Numbered from the stretch's first letter, positions 35,300 to 44,929 are shown. The stretch: DNA of 64,000 bases from an uncultured Clostridia bacterium (GCA_944362615.1 CALVTM010000006.1:1-64000), one strand, 5' to 3'. Made by a program: numbers and translations. The notes: generated by a model from the sequence alone, not told the origin.

Positions 35300-36262
35300 T
35301 TATTCTTTTTTATTCCTTTTAATTGCTTTTTGCGCCTTCAGAGTTTTACGGAATTCCTTTACGGTGCTCTTCGGCAACCGGACTTTCGGGGCGGGCAGCT
35401 TCTTCTCTGCGGAGAAAAGTTCATCCGCCTTTTTCCTGAGTCCTTCGTATATTATATTGCGGAGCAGATCGTTCGCCTGAGTGAATACAAGCTCGTTACT
35501 GCTCGCTATCGCTCTGTTTATCGTTGAGTTCACCGCAAAACGCAGTTCCGCCATATGACGCTCAAGATATTCCTTTCTGCCGCCTTTTTCATAATCCGGA
35601 GCAAACGCTATGACCGGATTGTACCGCTTTTTGGCAAAATCCTCTTCAAGGTCATCCAACGCGTCTGCAAGGTACACGAATTTGCCTATATTATAGCAAA
35701 GTTTGCGCATTGCTGCCGAATAGTATTCGTCACGGCAGGAAAGAGATACCGTTGCCATCGTCCGTTCAAGCATTTTCGCAAAGTGATCTGAAGAACGGTC
35801 AAGCGAACTTTCTCCCGCTTTTTCCGCCTCGCGCAGCGCGGAGTACATTTCCCCCATGATCTTATCCGCTTCCGGAAGCCGCTGTCTCGCCTTTTCATAG
35901 TGAGGACGGAGCAGCTTCCGCGTAAAAGAGCTTTTCCTGCCCGAATCTACGGCGTCATCCTCCGCTTTATGCGCGCAGAGCAGTATGTTGAGATCCGCCA
36001 TGCGGTCTATCAGGTCACACGATCTGACATACGGTTTGCGCCGGAAGTCGCCCAGACACCTGCACATTCCGAATTCCAGGTTCGCACTTTCCGCTTCTGT
36101 CGCAAGCAGCGCAAACGTCGTTATGTCATAGTTGACCGTCATGCGCGGCAACTGCCCGTAACGGCGCTTTGTCGCAAGGCATATGCCGCAGTATATCGCA
36201 CGGTAAAGAGAGTAGTCCCTCACCGAAAGCGTTTCACAATCCGGCAATACGTATCCGAACAT
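35300..36262 (-). CDS. DUF5685 family protein with two Asp-rich motifs
   Basis: 320 residues, mostly helical. The N-terminus has cysteines C25/C28 (YCGICLATKRRYG), C67/C69 (MCRCLGDF) and C82, a likely metal site. Two acidic motifs lie 100 residues apart: EDDAVD (101-106) and DALDDLEEDFAKKRYNP (from 200). Their form and spacing recall the two Asp motifs of squalene/phytoene synthases, which hold Mg2+ and prenyl diphosphate; this likeness is my inference. The C-terminus is basic. The ATG shares one base with the trpS stop, and the J-like gene follows 1 nt later. Confidence 0.75.
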   Translation of the reverse strand: MFGYVLPDCETLSVRDYSLYRAIYCGICLATKRRYGQLPRMTVNYDITTFALLATEAESANLEFGMCRCLGDFRRKPYVRSCDLIDRMADLNILLCAHKAEDDAVDSGRKSSFTRKLLRPHYEKARQRLPEADKIMGEMYSALREAEKAGESSLDRSSDHFAKMLERTMATVSLSCRDEYYSAAMRKLCYNIGKFVYLADALDDLEEDFAKKRYNPVIAFAPDYEKGGRKEYLERHMAELRFAVNSTINRAIASSNELVFTQANDLLRNIIYEGLRKKADELFSAEKKLPAPKVRLPKSTVKEFRKTLKAQKAIKRNKKE

Positions 36263-37269
36263 TAAAGCTGAACGAAACCTACCTTACGGTAGACCTTGGA
36301 AAGCGTTCTGCGCGCTATACGCGCCGCTTTTTCAGCGCCGTCGCGCATGATGCGCTCCAGCTCTCCCTTATCCGAGATGAACTCGTTATATCTCTCGCGC
36401 ACCGGACGGAGGTACTCCACTACGGATTCTCCTACGGCGCGCTTGAAGGTCTCGTAACCGGCGCCGGCGAATTCCTTTTCGCCGTCCGCAACGCTCTTGC
36501 CAGTCATTACCGACCAGATGTTGAGCAGATTTGTCACGCCAGGCTTATCAGCCGAAGCGCGGACTTCACTGTCCGAATCGGTGACTGCGCGCGCGAATTT
36601 ACGCATGATATCCTCCGGCTTATCCAGAAGGAACACAACGCCGTTTGCGTTCGCATCCGTCTTACCCATTTTCGCGGTGGGATCGGTAAGGCTATATATC
36701 TTGGACGTACGCTTGTTTCCATAGTATCCTTCGGGAACAGTGAAAGTCGGGCTGTAACGTCCGTTGAAACGCTCCGCTATCGTACGGGCAAGCTCAAGAT
36801 GCTGCTGCTGATCTTTGCCTATCGGTACGAGATCAGCGTTATAGAGCAGTATATCGCTCGCCATGAGCACGGGATAATCGAACAGACCTACGTTAATGCC
36901 TGCCTTGCCCGCCTTCTTGCTCTTGTCTTTATACTGCGTCATTCTGTTCGCTTCGCCCATCATGGTATTACAGTTGAGCACCCACGTAAGCTCCGCATGA
37001 GCAGGTACGTGGCTCTGCACGAACAGAATACTGCGTTCGGGATCCAGTCCTATCGCAAGGAATATCGCCATGAAGTCATAGCTTCTGCGGCGCAGCTCCG
37101 CCGGAACGACATCTACCGTAAGCGAATGCATATCGGCTACAGTATATATGCAGTCGAATTCCTCCTGCATCGCGACCATATTGCGCAACGCGCCTATATA
37201 GTTGCCCAGCTGAAGATCGCCGGTCGGCTTGAGCGCGGAATATACTATTTTCTTTTTATCTTCGCTCAT
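36262..37269 (-). CDS. trpS: Tryptophanyl-tRNA synthetase
   Basis: 335-residue class I synthetase charging tRNA-Trp. The HIGH-equivalent is TGDLQLGNYIGAL and the KMSKS-equivalent KMGKTDANANG. ATG overlaps the thrC stop by 4 nt. No T-box leader is seen, as the gene is internal to an operon. Confidence 0.97.
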   Translation of the reverse strand: MSEDKKKIVYSALKPTGDLQLGNYIGALRNMVAMQEEFDCIYTVADMHSLTVDVVPAELRRRSYDFMAIFLAIGLDPERSILFVQSHVPAHAELTWVLNCNTMMGEANRMTQYKDKSKKAGKAGINVGLFDYPVLMASDILLYNADLVPIGKDQQQHLELARTIAERFNGRYSPTFTVPEGYYGNKRTSKIYSLTDPTAKMGKTDANANGVVFLLDKPEDIMRKFARAVTDSDSEVRASADKPGVTNLLNIWSVMTGKSVADGEKEFAGAGYETFKRAVGESVVEYLRPVRERYNEFISDKGELERIMRDGAEKAARIARRTLSKVYRKVGFVQL

Positions 37270-38762
37270 GCGTTCTCCTTGAGCTTCTTTGCGAAATTCT
37301 CTACCGCTGCCGGTACTTCGGACGGGTCTATCACTTCATTGAAACGCTCCGCCATACCGAAAAGCGCGTATACGCTGTCGGGTACGGGAAATGCGGTTAT
37401 GTCTTCCATTTTATGCAACGCCTTGACGTCGTCATCAGGTACTTCCTCGCCGAGAGCGGAAAGTACGGCAGGCGCGAACTTGACCGGAGACGCCGTGCTA
37501 AGAACAACGGTGGGAACGGTCTCCGCATTGCCGTCGGAATACTGTCCGTAAACGTCGAACGCAACGGCGGTATGAGGATCGGCAAGATATCCGTACTCGT
37601 CATACACTTCCGCAAGCGTTTCAGCATAGTCGCTCTGAAGCGCAAAACCGCCCCAGAATTTCTCTTTTATCGCGGCAAGACGCTCTGCACCTATATCGTA
37701 ATGACCGACGGTGCGAAGCTCCTTCATCCATTCGGAAACAAGTGCGCCGTCCCTGTCTGCGAACTCAAACAAAAGGCGTTCGAGATTGCTGGACACAAGA
37801 ATGTCCATTGACGGGGACGTCGTTTTGATGAACTCCCTGTCAAGCGAATAAACGCCAGTCGCAAGGAAATCGGAAAGCACGTTGTTATCGTTGGACGCGC
37901 ATATGAGTCTGCCTACGGGAAGTCCCATGCGATATGCGTAGTATCCCGCAAGTATATTTCCGAAGTTGCCGGTGGGAACGCAGAAATCCACTTTTTCGCC
38001 CGACTCTATCTGCCCGGAAGCAAGCAGATCGGCATACGCCGAGAAATAATACGCGACCTGAGGCGCAAGCCTGCCGAGATTGATGGAATTTGCTCCCGTC
38101 ATCTTACAGCCGAGCGCTTTGAGATCGCTGCCGAGCTTTTCATCGCCGAACGCACGCTTAACAGCCGTCTGAGCATCGTCGAAATTGCCTCTTACGGCAA
38201 TAACGCTGACGTTGGTTCCGAGCGTCGTCACCATCTGTCTGCGCTGGGTATGGCTGACGCCGCCGTCCGGATAAAACACGACGACTCCCGTGCCTTCCAC
38301 GTCCGCAAAGCCTTCAAGAGCCGCTTTACCCGTGTCTCCGCTCGTCGCAACGGGGATCAGACAGGTCTCCGTCTGCCCCGCCTTGGCTTTAAGTGCCGTC
38401 ATAAGCAGAGGGAGCACGGAAAGCGCCATGTCTTTGAAAGCATGCGTTCTGCCGTGCCACAGCTCAAGAACATAAAGCCCGTCGTCCAGCTTCACAAGCG
38501 GCGCGGGGTCTCCGTCAAACGTAGAGTATGCTCTGCGGGTTATATCGAGCAATTCATCGTAAGTCAGTTCATCGAAAAACAGGCTCATTATACGAGCACT
38601 GCGTTCGGGGTAATCGAGAACGGTCATGTCCTCGATCTCTTTGATGGATACGGGCGGGAAACTCTCCGGAACGTAAAGTCCGCCGTCAGGCGCAAGCCCG
38701 GAGAGTACCGCCGCGCTGCCGCTTACCGCGGCAGCGGGGTTTCTTGTCGAGATGTACTTCAT
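37266..38762 (-). CDS. thrC: Threonine synthase
   Basis: 498-residue PLP enzyme converting O-phosphohomoserine to threonine. N-terminal YISTRNPAAAVSGSAAVLSG and LAPDGGLYVPESFP are typical; the PLP lysine is in GRTHAFKDMALS, and PVATSGDTGKAALEGF binds phosphate. Belongs to the longer (~500) class. hom and thrB are not in the window. It follows the P-loop gene by 15 nt. Confidence 0.96.
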   Translation of the reverse strand: MKYISTRNPAAAVSGSAAVLSGLAPDGGLYVPESFPPVSIKEIEDMTVLDYPERSARIMSLFFDELTYDELLDITRRAYSTFDGDPAPLVKLDDGLYVLELWHGRTHAFKDMALSVLPLLMTALKAKAGQTETCLIPVATSGDTGKAALEGFADVEGTGVVVFYPDGGVSHTQRRQMVTTLGTNVSVIAVRGNFDDAQTAVKRAFGDEKLGSDLKALGCKMTGANSINLGRLAPQVAYYFSAYADLLASGQIESGEKVDFCVPTGNFGNILAGYYAYRMGLPVGRLICASNDNNVLSDFLATGVYSLDREFIKTTSPSMDILVSSNLERLLFEFADRDGALVSEWMKELRTVGHYDIGAERLAAIKEKFWGGFALQSDYAETLAEVYDEYGYLADPHTAVAFDVYGQYSDGNAETVPTVVLSTASPVKFAPAVLSALGEEVPDDDVKALHKMEDITAFPVPDSVYALFGMAERFNEVIDPSEVPAAVENFAKKLKENA

Positions 38763-38777
38763 TTAAAGTCTTTCCGT

Positions 38778-39191
38778 TTATACGTATTTTTTTAAGAATT
38801 TGGGGAGTTTATCGCACGTGAGCGATATGCAGAAGTTTACGCCCGCGCGGTCGGATACACTGTCTAGCCGTACGAAAAACTCTTCGAGGTTTTCCGCGTC
38901 TTCCTTGAGCATACGCGCAAGCCCGTCGATGAATATCTCGGTAACATCAGAGTTGGAGGCGATGACGCCTTTTACGAATCCGAGTAACGCTTCCTCGCTC
39001 ACCTTCCCGTTTTCGGGCAGATATTCCGACGCGTTCACATACCGGATCGCCGCGGGAATACTCGACGAGTACTCCGTAGTATCCGTTATGTATACTATAT
39101 TGCCTTTGCTGACGTCCAGCGCCTCATTAGCGCGCCGTAAGATTTCTTTCGTCTTTCCGCTGCCCTTTGCACCGTAGATCAGGTTAATCAT
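38778..39191 (-). CDS. Small P-loop ATPase, unknown role
   Basis: 137 residues. Walker A GAKGSGKT at 7-14 near the start (MINLIYGAKGSGKTKEILRR) and a Walker B-like TEIFIDGLARM. This small family is common in Clostridia, sometimes labelled as PilT-like, without demonstrated function. GGAGG precedes the ATG. First gene of the thrC-trpS-DUF5685 operon; a candidate promoter (TTATAT-18 nt-TATAAT) lies in 39250-39290. Confidence 0.75.
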   Translation of the reverse strand: MINLIYGAKGSGKTKEILRRANEALDVSKGNIVYITDTTEYSSSIPAAIRYVNASEYLPENGKVSEEALLGFVKGVIASNSDVTEIFIDGLARMLKEDAENLEEFFVRLDSVSDRAGVNFCISLTCDKLPKFLKKYV

Positions 39192-39310
39192 AATTTTCCT
39201 CCCTTTTCTGTAACCTGCGCCGTTCAGGCGTTATGTCTATGAGCTTACATATGTATATTATAATGCTGACGTTAAAAACAATATAACGTGTGCATTAGAA
39301 TATCATTAAA

Positions 39311-40504
39311 TCACTCCAGCGACGCAGTAAATGCCGCTACGCGCTCCAGTCCCTTCTTTATATCATCCTCGCTGCATGCGTACGACAGACGGACGTATTC
39401 GGGCGCACCGAAAGCTGCGCCGTCCACGGCTGCCACAAGCGACTTTTCAAGCAGTTTCGCGCAGAAATCGGAAGAGTTGTTTATCACTTCCCCGTCGCAC
39501 TTCTTGCCGAACGTGCCGGATACGTTCACCATAACGTAGAACGCTCCCATCGGCTCCACGCAACTGAGCAAAGGTGCGCTGCGCACAAGAGAAACTATGA
39601 GTCTGCGACGTGCGTCGAATACCTTGACCATGTTCTTAAGGAACTCTTCGCCGCGATCATCCGTAAGAGCAACGTACGATGCGTACTGCGCTATTGAGTT
39701 AGTGTTCGACGTCGTATGGCTCTGAATGCTGCTCATCGCTTTTGCAACATTGAGAGGCGCGGCGGAATAACCTACTCTCCAGCCGGTCATGGAATACGTC
39801 TTGCTCATACCGGAGCATATGATCGTAAGATCCTTCATGTTTCCGAAAGATGCCATTGAGCTGAACGGAACACCGTAAACGAGTTTCTCGTATATTTCAT
39901 CGCTGATCACATAAATTCCATGAGCTTCCACTACTTTGGCAAGCGCGGCTATCTCTTCGGGAGTGTATACCATTCCGGTCGGGTTGGACGGATTGGTGAA
40001 TATCAGAGCTTTCGTCTTCGGCGTGATCGCATTCTCAAGCTGCTCGGGAGTGATCTTTAAATGACTCTTATCAGTCGTTTCCATTACAACCACTTTACCG
40101 CCCGACATCCTGATGAGTTCGGGATAAGTCAGCCAGTAGGGCGCGGGAAGAAGCACTTCGTCGCCCGGGTTTATGATCGCTTCACATGCATTGCGCAGCG
40201 TCTGCTTACCACCGGTGGATACGACGATCTGTTCGGGCGCGTACTTGACACCTATATCGCGCTCGAGCTTATCTGCTATGGCGCGGCGTAACTCTACCGT
40301 TCCCGGAACAGGAGTGTACTTGGTCATACCCTTGTCAAGCGCATACTTTGCCGCTTCGATTATATAATCGGGGGTGTTGAAGTCGGGCTCGCCAGCTCCG
40401 AATGACACAACGTCCAGTCCCTGCGCCTTCATCGCCTTCGCCTTTGCCGTTATGGCAAGCGTAAGAGACGGCGAAATGTTTTTTGCTCTCTCTGAAATTT
40501 CCAT
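39311..40504 (-). CDS. PLP-dependent aminotransferase (aspartate aminotransferase, class I, subgroup I-gamma like)
   Basis: 397 residues. N-terminal FGAGEPDFNTPDYIIEAAKY, TNPSNPTGMVYTPEEI and the PLP lysine in CSGMSKTYSMTGWRVGYSAA identify a class I aminotransferase, closest to bacterial AspC/AspB. It likely transaminates aspartate with 2-oxoglutarate, but wider specificity is possible. Monocistronic with its own promoter; AAGGAG lies ~12 nt before the ATG. Confidence 0.9.
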   Translation of the reverse strand: MEISERAKNISPSLTLAITAKAKAMKAQGLDVVSFGAGEPDFNTPDYIIEAAKYALDKGMTKYTPVPGTVELRRAIADKLERDIGVKYAPEQIVVSTGGKQTLRNACEAIINPGDEVLLPAPYWLTYPELIRMSGGKVVVMETTDKSHLKITPEQLENAITPKTKALIFTNPSNPTGMVYTPEEIAALAKVVEAHGIYVISDEIYEKLVYGVPFSSMASFGNMKDLTIICSGMSKTYSMTGWRVGYSAAPLNVAKAMSSIQSHTTSNTNSIAQYASYVALTDDRGEEFLKNMVKVFDARRRLIVSLVRSAPLLSCVEPMGAFYVMVNVSGTFGKKCDGEVINNSSDFCAKLLEKSLVAAVDGAAFGAPEYVRLSYACSEDDIKKGLERVAAFTASLE

Positions 40505-40568
40505 TTGTAATTTAGGCTCCTTGCTTTTTTCGCAGTCGGCTTGATTTCACATTTCTCCCTTACTCTGC

Positions 40569-40597
40569 ATAATACCATATAATCGCGAAAAACGCAA
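40569..40597 (-). promoter_or_regulatory. Promoter of the aminotransferase gene
   Basis: Minus strand: TTGCGT (40597-40592), 17-nt spacer, TATTAT (40574-40569). The ~60-nt leader contains GGGAG followed by a start-stop ATGTGA. Confidence 0.65.
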
Positions 40598-40761
40598 GTA
40601 ATTTATCTGCCCGCCTGAATGTTTAACACATTACAATTGCTCTTTTGCTCAACTTCTTACGTTTTTTACCGTATAAAGCCAAACACACCGCCTTTCATCC
40701 GCATATTACGGATAAAAAACGGTGCGTTCGGGTATCAATTCAATTCCCTGCGCTCCTCGCA

Positions 40762-40983
40762 TCAAATGGGAATAAGTCTGAGTATGGATCCGCTGAGTAT
40801 CATCAAAATAATATCAAGAATCCAGACGATCGTAAATCCGAATACTAATCTTACGATTCCCGCAACAATCTTTCCCTCCATGAATCTCGTTACAAAGCCG
40901 AGTATCCATGACGTCACAGGGATTATCGCAAGTATTATACTGACTATACGGCCAAGACCGAAATAATCTCCCTTACGTGCCAT
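40762..40983 (-). CDS. Small membrane protein (73 residues)
   Basis: MARKGDYFGLGRIVSIILAI leads into two or three hydrophobic segments (IIPVTSWILGFVTRFMEGKI, IVWILDIILMILSGSILRLI). No family is recognised; the size and layout resemble YqaE/Pmp3-type proteolipids, but the motif is absent. A strong SD (AAGGAGG) and promoter support it being real. Single-gene unit. Confidence 0.7.
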   Translation of the reverse strand: MARKGDYFGLGRIVSIILAIIPVTSWILGFVTRFMEGKIVAGIVRLVFGFTIVWILDIILMILSGSILRLIPI

Positions 40984-41031
40984 TTAACTGTATTCCTCCT
41001 TAATATTTTAGCCTTTTCACTTGCCGATTAC

Positions 41032-41060
41032 ATTATAACATATAATTCTCACAAAGTAAA
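41032..41060 (-). promoter_or_regulatory. Promoter of the 73-residue membrane protein
   Basis: Minus strand: TTTACT (41060-41055), 17-nt spacer, TATAAT (41037-41032). Confidence 0.7.
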
Positions 41061-41160
41061 TATGCTTGTAAAAATTTTTTATGATTTTTTTATGTGCCGC
41101 CTCTGCGGATCCGGTGCGCTTCCGCCTGACCGGTAAATCACCTTAATTTCCGTTCTTTCG

Positions 41161-41189
41161 TTGACACGCATCTGCTTTTATGCTATTCT
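41161..41189 (+). promoter_or_regulatory. Promoter of the ABC exporter pair
   Basis: TTGACA (41161-41166), 17-nt spacer, TATTCT (41184-41189). The ATG at 41242 is about 46 nt after the expected start point, with GGAGA as SD. Confidence 0.75.
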
Positions 41190-41241
41190 CATCTCATATA
41201 TCTTTATCGTAAAAACTCATACGATTTCATCGGAGATATTC

Positions 41242-42954
41242 ATGCTGAAATTACTCAAATATCTTAAAGGTTACAGAGCCGCCGCCATCGCCGCGCCGCT
41301 GTTCAAGATCATTGAGGCTATCATTGAGCTCATCATTCCGCTTATCGTAGCCTACATGATCGACCATGCAATAGCCGACGAAAATATTACTCTTGTAATA
41401 GGGCTGGGCGCGCTTATGGCGGGTCTGTCGTGCGTAGGTCTGGGCTTCTCGCTCTCCTGCCAGTACCTTGCGTCAAAAGCCGCAGTCGGTCTCGGATGCA
41501 ATATCCGCAAGGCATTGTACTCGCATCTCCATAAGCTCAATCTCGGAGATGCGGACCGGATGGGTACGGGCGCCCTCGTCAATCGTCTGTCAACGGACGT
41601 TACCCAGGCTCAGCAGGGCTTTGCCATGTTCCTGCGCCTTATGCTGCGCGCTCCCGTCATAGCGGCAGGCGGCGCGATAATGAGCATCATCGTCGCTCCG
41701 TCGCTGTGGTATATCGGCGTCAGTGCGGGCGTAGCCGCTTTTATCGTACTCCTCGTCGTTATGAACGCGGGCGTATCACGGTTTTCCGCCATGCAGAAAC
41801 GCCTGGACGATATCTCCAGATTTACCGGAGAGACCATTCGCGGTGAGCGTGTCATACGCGCCTTCGCAGGAGAAAAACGCAGCAAAGACAAGTTCGACAA
41901 AGCGCTCGACTCACATTGCAGAGCGGCAGTCGCCGCTTCCGCCCTCTCCTGCCTGCTTACGCCGGCGGCAACGGTCATAATAAACGCCGCCGTCGTTGTG
42001 CTGCTTTGGCTGGGTGGAGGTATGGTAAATGACGGCACTCTCTCTTCCGGCGACCTCATAGCGCTCGTCAATTACCTCAATCAGATCATGCTTGCGCTCA
42101 TCACCACCGCAACGCTTATGGTGCTCATCTCCAAAGCTATCTCCTCCGCCGCCCGCATAAACGCGGTGTTCGACCTTGCTGAGGATCAAAGCGGCGACGG
42201 CGCAATTCCCGATCCGGACGCTCCGCTTGTCGAGCTTAAGGATGCGTCCTATTCGTTCGGCGGTGAGGAAAACGCTGTCGGCGGACTCAATATCACCCTC
42301 CGTCGCGGAGAAACGCTCGGCGTAATAGGCACTACGGGAAGCGGTAAATCAACGCTTGCCGGACTGCTTGTCCGTTTCTACCGTGCAACTGAAGGGAGTG
42401 TACGCATAGCCGGTAACAACATTCTCGACTATACGGATGAGCAGCTGCGCTCTCTCGTCACTCTCGCGCCGCAGAAACCGCTGCTGTTTTCGGGAACGGT
42501 ACGCGAGAACCTTGCCATGAGCGGCTGCAACGACCCTGAAAAAATGCAGGATAAACTGAATATCGCGCGCGCATGGGAGTTCATTTCAGACAAAGAAGGG
42601 CTCGATACTCCGGTCACGCAAAAGGGCAATAATTTCTCGGGCGGCGAAAAACAAAGACTTTCCCTCGCCCGCGCACTGCTCAGGGATGCACCCGTTCTCG
42701 TACTCGACGACGCCGCAAGCGCTCTCGATTATGTGACCGAAGCTGAAGTCATGCAAAGCGTACGCAGAACCTGCCGCGACAAAGCCGTTATCAATATTTC
42801 ACAGCGCGCCGGTACTATAAGGCGTGCGGATAAGATACTTGTACTCGACGGCGGGCGCGTTATGGGATACGGCACTCATCAGCAGCTGCTGGAAAACTGT
42901 GAGCTTTACCGTATGCTCAGCGGTAAAACGGAAACGGCGGGAGGTCAGGCATGA
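41242..42954 (+). CDS. ABC exporter half-transporter, degenerate catalytic-site subunit
   Basis: 570 residues: six-helix exporter domain (~1-310) plus nucleotide-binding domain. Start MLKLLKYLKGYRAA is set by GGAGA. Walker A GTTGSGKST and signature NFSGGEKQRLSLARA are canonical, but Walker B reads VLVLDDAASALD (Asp in place of the catalytic Glu) and the switch histidine is replaced by Gln (NISQRAGTI). It overlaps the next gene by 4 nt and should form a heterodimer with it, like TM287/288 or BmrCD. Substrate unknown; drug or lipid export is plausible. Confidence 0.9.
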   Translation: MLKLLKYLKGYRAAAIAAPLFKIIEAIIELIIPLIVAYMIDHAIADENITLVIGLGALMAGLSCVGLGFSLSCQYLASKAAVGLGCNIRKALYSHLHKLNLGDADRMGTGALVNRLSTDVTQAQQGFAMFLRLMLRAPVIAAGGAIMSIIVAPSLWYIGVSAGVAAFIVLLVVMNAGVSRFSAMQKRLDDISRFTGETIRGERVIRAFAGEKRSKDKFDKALDSHCRAAVAASALSCLLTPAATVIINAAVVVLLWLGGGMVNDGTLSSGDLIALVNYLNQIMLALITTATLMVLISKAISSAARINAVFDLAEDQSGDGAIPDPDAPLVELKDASYSFGGEENAVGGLNITLRRGETLGVIGTTGSGKSTLAGLLVRFYRATEGSVRIAGNNILDYTDEQLRSLVTLAPQKPLLFSGTVRENLAMSGCNDPEKMQDKLNIARAWEFISDKEGLDTPVTQKGNNFSGGEKQRLSLARALLRDAPVLVLDDAASALDYVTEAEVMQSVRRTCRDKAVINISQRAGTIRRADKILVLDGGRVMGYGTHQQLLENCELYRMLSGKTETAGGQA

Positions 42955-44717
42955 AAAAAGTACGCAAAGAAAAATTTTCCGTCATAAGCCGCATACTCGG
43001 ATATGCTCTTAAACACAAGAGCTGTTTCATTCCGGGCATGGCTCTTGTCATCATAGGTACGGCGCTCTCGCTTCTCGCCCCCGTTCTTACGGGTATGGCT
43101 ATCGACAGCGCGGTAGAGGGCGGTACCGACTTTTCGGTCATAGCGCGTTACTGCGTCATTATCGCCGCTTGCGTCGCGATCAGCGGCATCAGTGTCTGGA
43201 CGGGAAACATCCTGCTCAGCCGGCTGTCTTTCCTGACCGTGCGTGACATACGGCGCGAACTTTTCGATAAACTGCTTTCCCTGCCCCTGTCGCGCATAGA
43301 GAGACACAGCCGCGGCGATCTCATGACCAGAATGACCGCTTTCGGCGAAAACCTTTCGGACGGTCTTTACCAGGGTATCATGCAGCTCTCCGCCGGTCTC
43401 GTGACGCTGCTGATGACGATCGTTTGTATGTACGTCATGAACTGGGCTGTCGCTACGCTTGTCGTACTGCTTACTCCGGTCAGCGCGTTCGTATCCGCCG
43501 CAATAGCAAAACGCAACCGTGTGACGTTTGCGAAACAGAGCGTCAATATGGAAAAGATGAGCGGTCTTGCGGAAGAGCACCTTTCGGGTACCCGCGTGCT
43601 CCGTTCATACGGACGCGTGGAAGAGAGCGAAGAGCAGTTCGCAAAAATCAATCGTGAGCTGTTCAAAAGCGGACTCAGCTCCCAGTTCGCCGGCGCACTT
43701 GTCAATCCGGTAAGCCGTATCGTAAACAATATCATATATGCCGTTGTCGCAATAGTCGGCGGCGTGTTCATCATCGGCAGTGATCCGGGCGGCTGGGCGT
43801 CGAATATCGGCGCAGGGCTTACCCTCGGAGGGCTGTCCGCTTTTCTCGCCTACGCGAATCAGTTCGCAAAACCGTTCAACGACGTCACGAGCGTGACGGC
43901 AGAACTCCAGACTGCCGCTTCCGCCGCGCGCAGAATTTTTGAGCTCACAGACCAGGCGGACGAGGACAAAGGCGGTACCATGCCCGTCGCCCACCCCGTC
44001 AGCGGCATCGAGTTCAGAGACGCGTCCTTCTCATACTCGGATAAACCGTTCATGGAGCATATTACGTTCGCCGCGAAGCAGGGTCAGAAAATAGCGCTCG
44101 TCGGCACTACCGGAAGCGGTAAAACGACAATCATAAATCTCATCATGCGCTTCTACGATATTACCGGCGGAAGACTTATCTTCGACGGCAATGATATTGA
44201 AAACTACCCGCGTGAGGGCGTGCGCCGCGCTTTCGGAATGGTGCTTCAGGATACCTGGCTTTTCTCCGGAACGGTACGAGACAATATCGCATACGGTAAG
44301 CCGGACGCAAGCCCGGAAGAGATACGCAGAGCCGCCGATGCAGCTCACCTTGATAAGTTTATAAGCACGCTCGAAAACGGATACGACACGCTTATTTCGG
44401 GCGACGGAGAAGAACTGAGCGAAGGACAGAAACAGCTTATTGCCATTGCCCGCGTATTTCTCACCTCCCCTGAAATGCTGATACTGGATGAAGCTACTGC
44501 GTCAGTAGATGCAATGACGGAACGCGCCGTGCAAGCCGCGTTTGCGGACCTGCTCGGAGGAAAAACGTCGTTTATAGTCGCGCACCGCCTTTCCACGATA
44601 CGCGACAGCGACCTCATTGTCGTTATGGATAAGGGGCATATCATAGAATCGGGTACGCACGAACAGCTTGTCACAGCCGGCGGCTTCTATACAAAGATGC
44701 TTCGCGCCGCCGAGTAA
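42951..44717 (+). CDS. ABC exporter half-transporter, canonical catalytic-site subunit
   Basis: 588 residues: six-helix exporter domain then nucleotide-binding domain. Walker A GTTGSGKTT, Walker B MLILDEATASVD and switch VAHRLSTI are canonical, while the signature is changed from LSGGQ to LSEGQ (ELSEGQKQLIAIARVF). This complements the defects in the partner: one composite ATP site is catalytic and the other is degenerate. Its ATG overlaps the partner's stop (ATGA). Confidence 0.92.
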   Translation: MKKVRKEKFSVISRILGYALKHKSCFIPGMALVIIGTALSLLAPVLTGMAIDSAVEGGTDFSVIARYCVIIAACVAISGISVWTGNILLSRLSFLTVRDIRRELFDKLLSLPLSRIERHSRGDLMTRMTAFGENLSDGLYQGIMQLSAGLVTLLMTIVCMYVMNWAVATLVVLLTPVSAFVSAAIAKRNRVTFAKQSVNMEKMSGLAEEHLSGTRVLRSYGRVEESEEQFAKINRELFKSGLSSQFAGALVNPVSRIVNNIIYAVVAIVGGVFIIGSDPGGWASNIGAGLTLGGLSAFLAYANQFAKPFNDVTSVTAELQTAASAARRIFELTDQADEDKGGTMPVAHPVSGIEFRDASFSYSDKPFMEHITFAAKQGQKIALVGTTGSGKTTIINLIMRFYDITGGRLIFDGNDIENYPREGVRRAFGMVLQDTWLFSGTVRDNIAYGKPDASPEEIRRAADAAHLDKFISTLENGYDTLISGDGEELSEGQKQLIAIARVFLTSPEMLILDEATASVDAMTERAVQAAFADLLGGKTSFIVAHRLSTIRDSDLIVVMDKGHIIESGTHEQLVTAGGFYTKMLRAAE

Positions 44718-44744
44718 ATACCGAAAACCTGCGGTAAACGCAAT

Positions 44745-44782
44745 AAAAAGAGCGGACCTCCTGACGGAGACCTGCTCTTTTT
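44745..44782. terminator. Bidirectional terminator after the ABC exporter
   Basis: AAAAAGAGC (44745-44753) and GCTCTTTTT (44774-44782) form the base of the stem, with an inner CTCC-TGAC-GGAG hairpin. It may also end the ppk unit, whose stop is ~150 nt away on the other strand. Confidence 0.8.
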
Positions 44783-44929
44783 ATTGTTCAGATTGAATAA
44801 CACGTTCGGACATTTGATAAGTTTTCATACCGACCGACAGAACATATCTTATAGGTTCCGTACGATATCACATCCGGCACGGTGATATATCAGTCCTGCT
44901 ACAGAGGAGCGGTTCACCTGTACCGCAAG

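Noticed and set aside
36262..39310. T-box riboswitch for trpS or thrC
   Set aside because: trpS and thrC are internal to an operon with 4-nt overlaps, and the leader before the P-loop gene is too short and lacks a T-box sequence.
40505..40540. GGGAG-AA-ATGTGA start-stop unit in the aminotransferase leader
   Set aside because: A two-codon open frame can arise by chance and there is no sign of attenuation structure.
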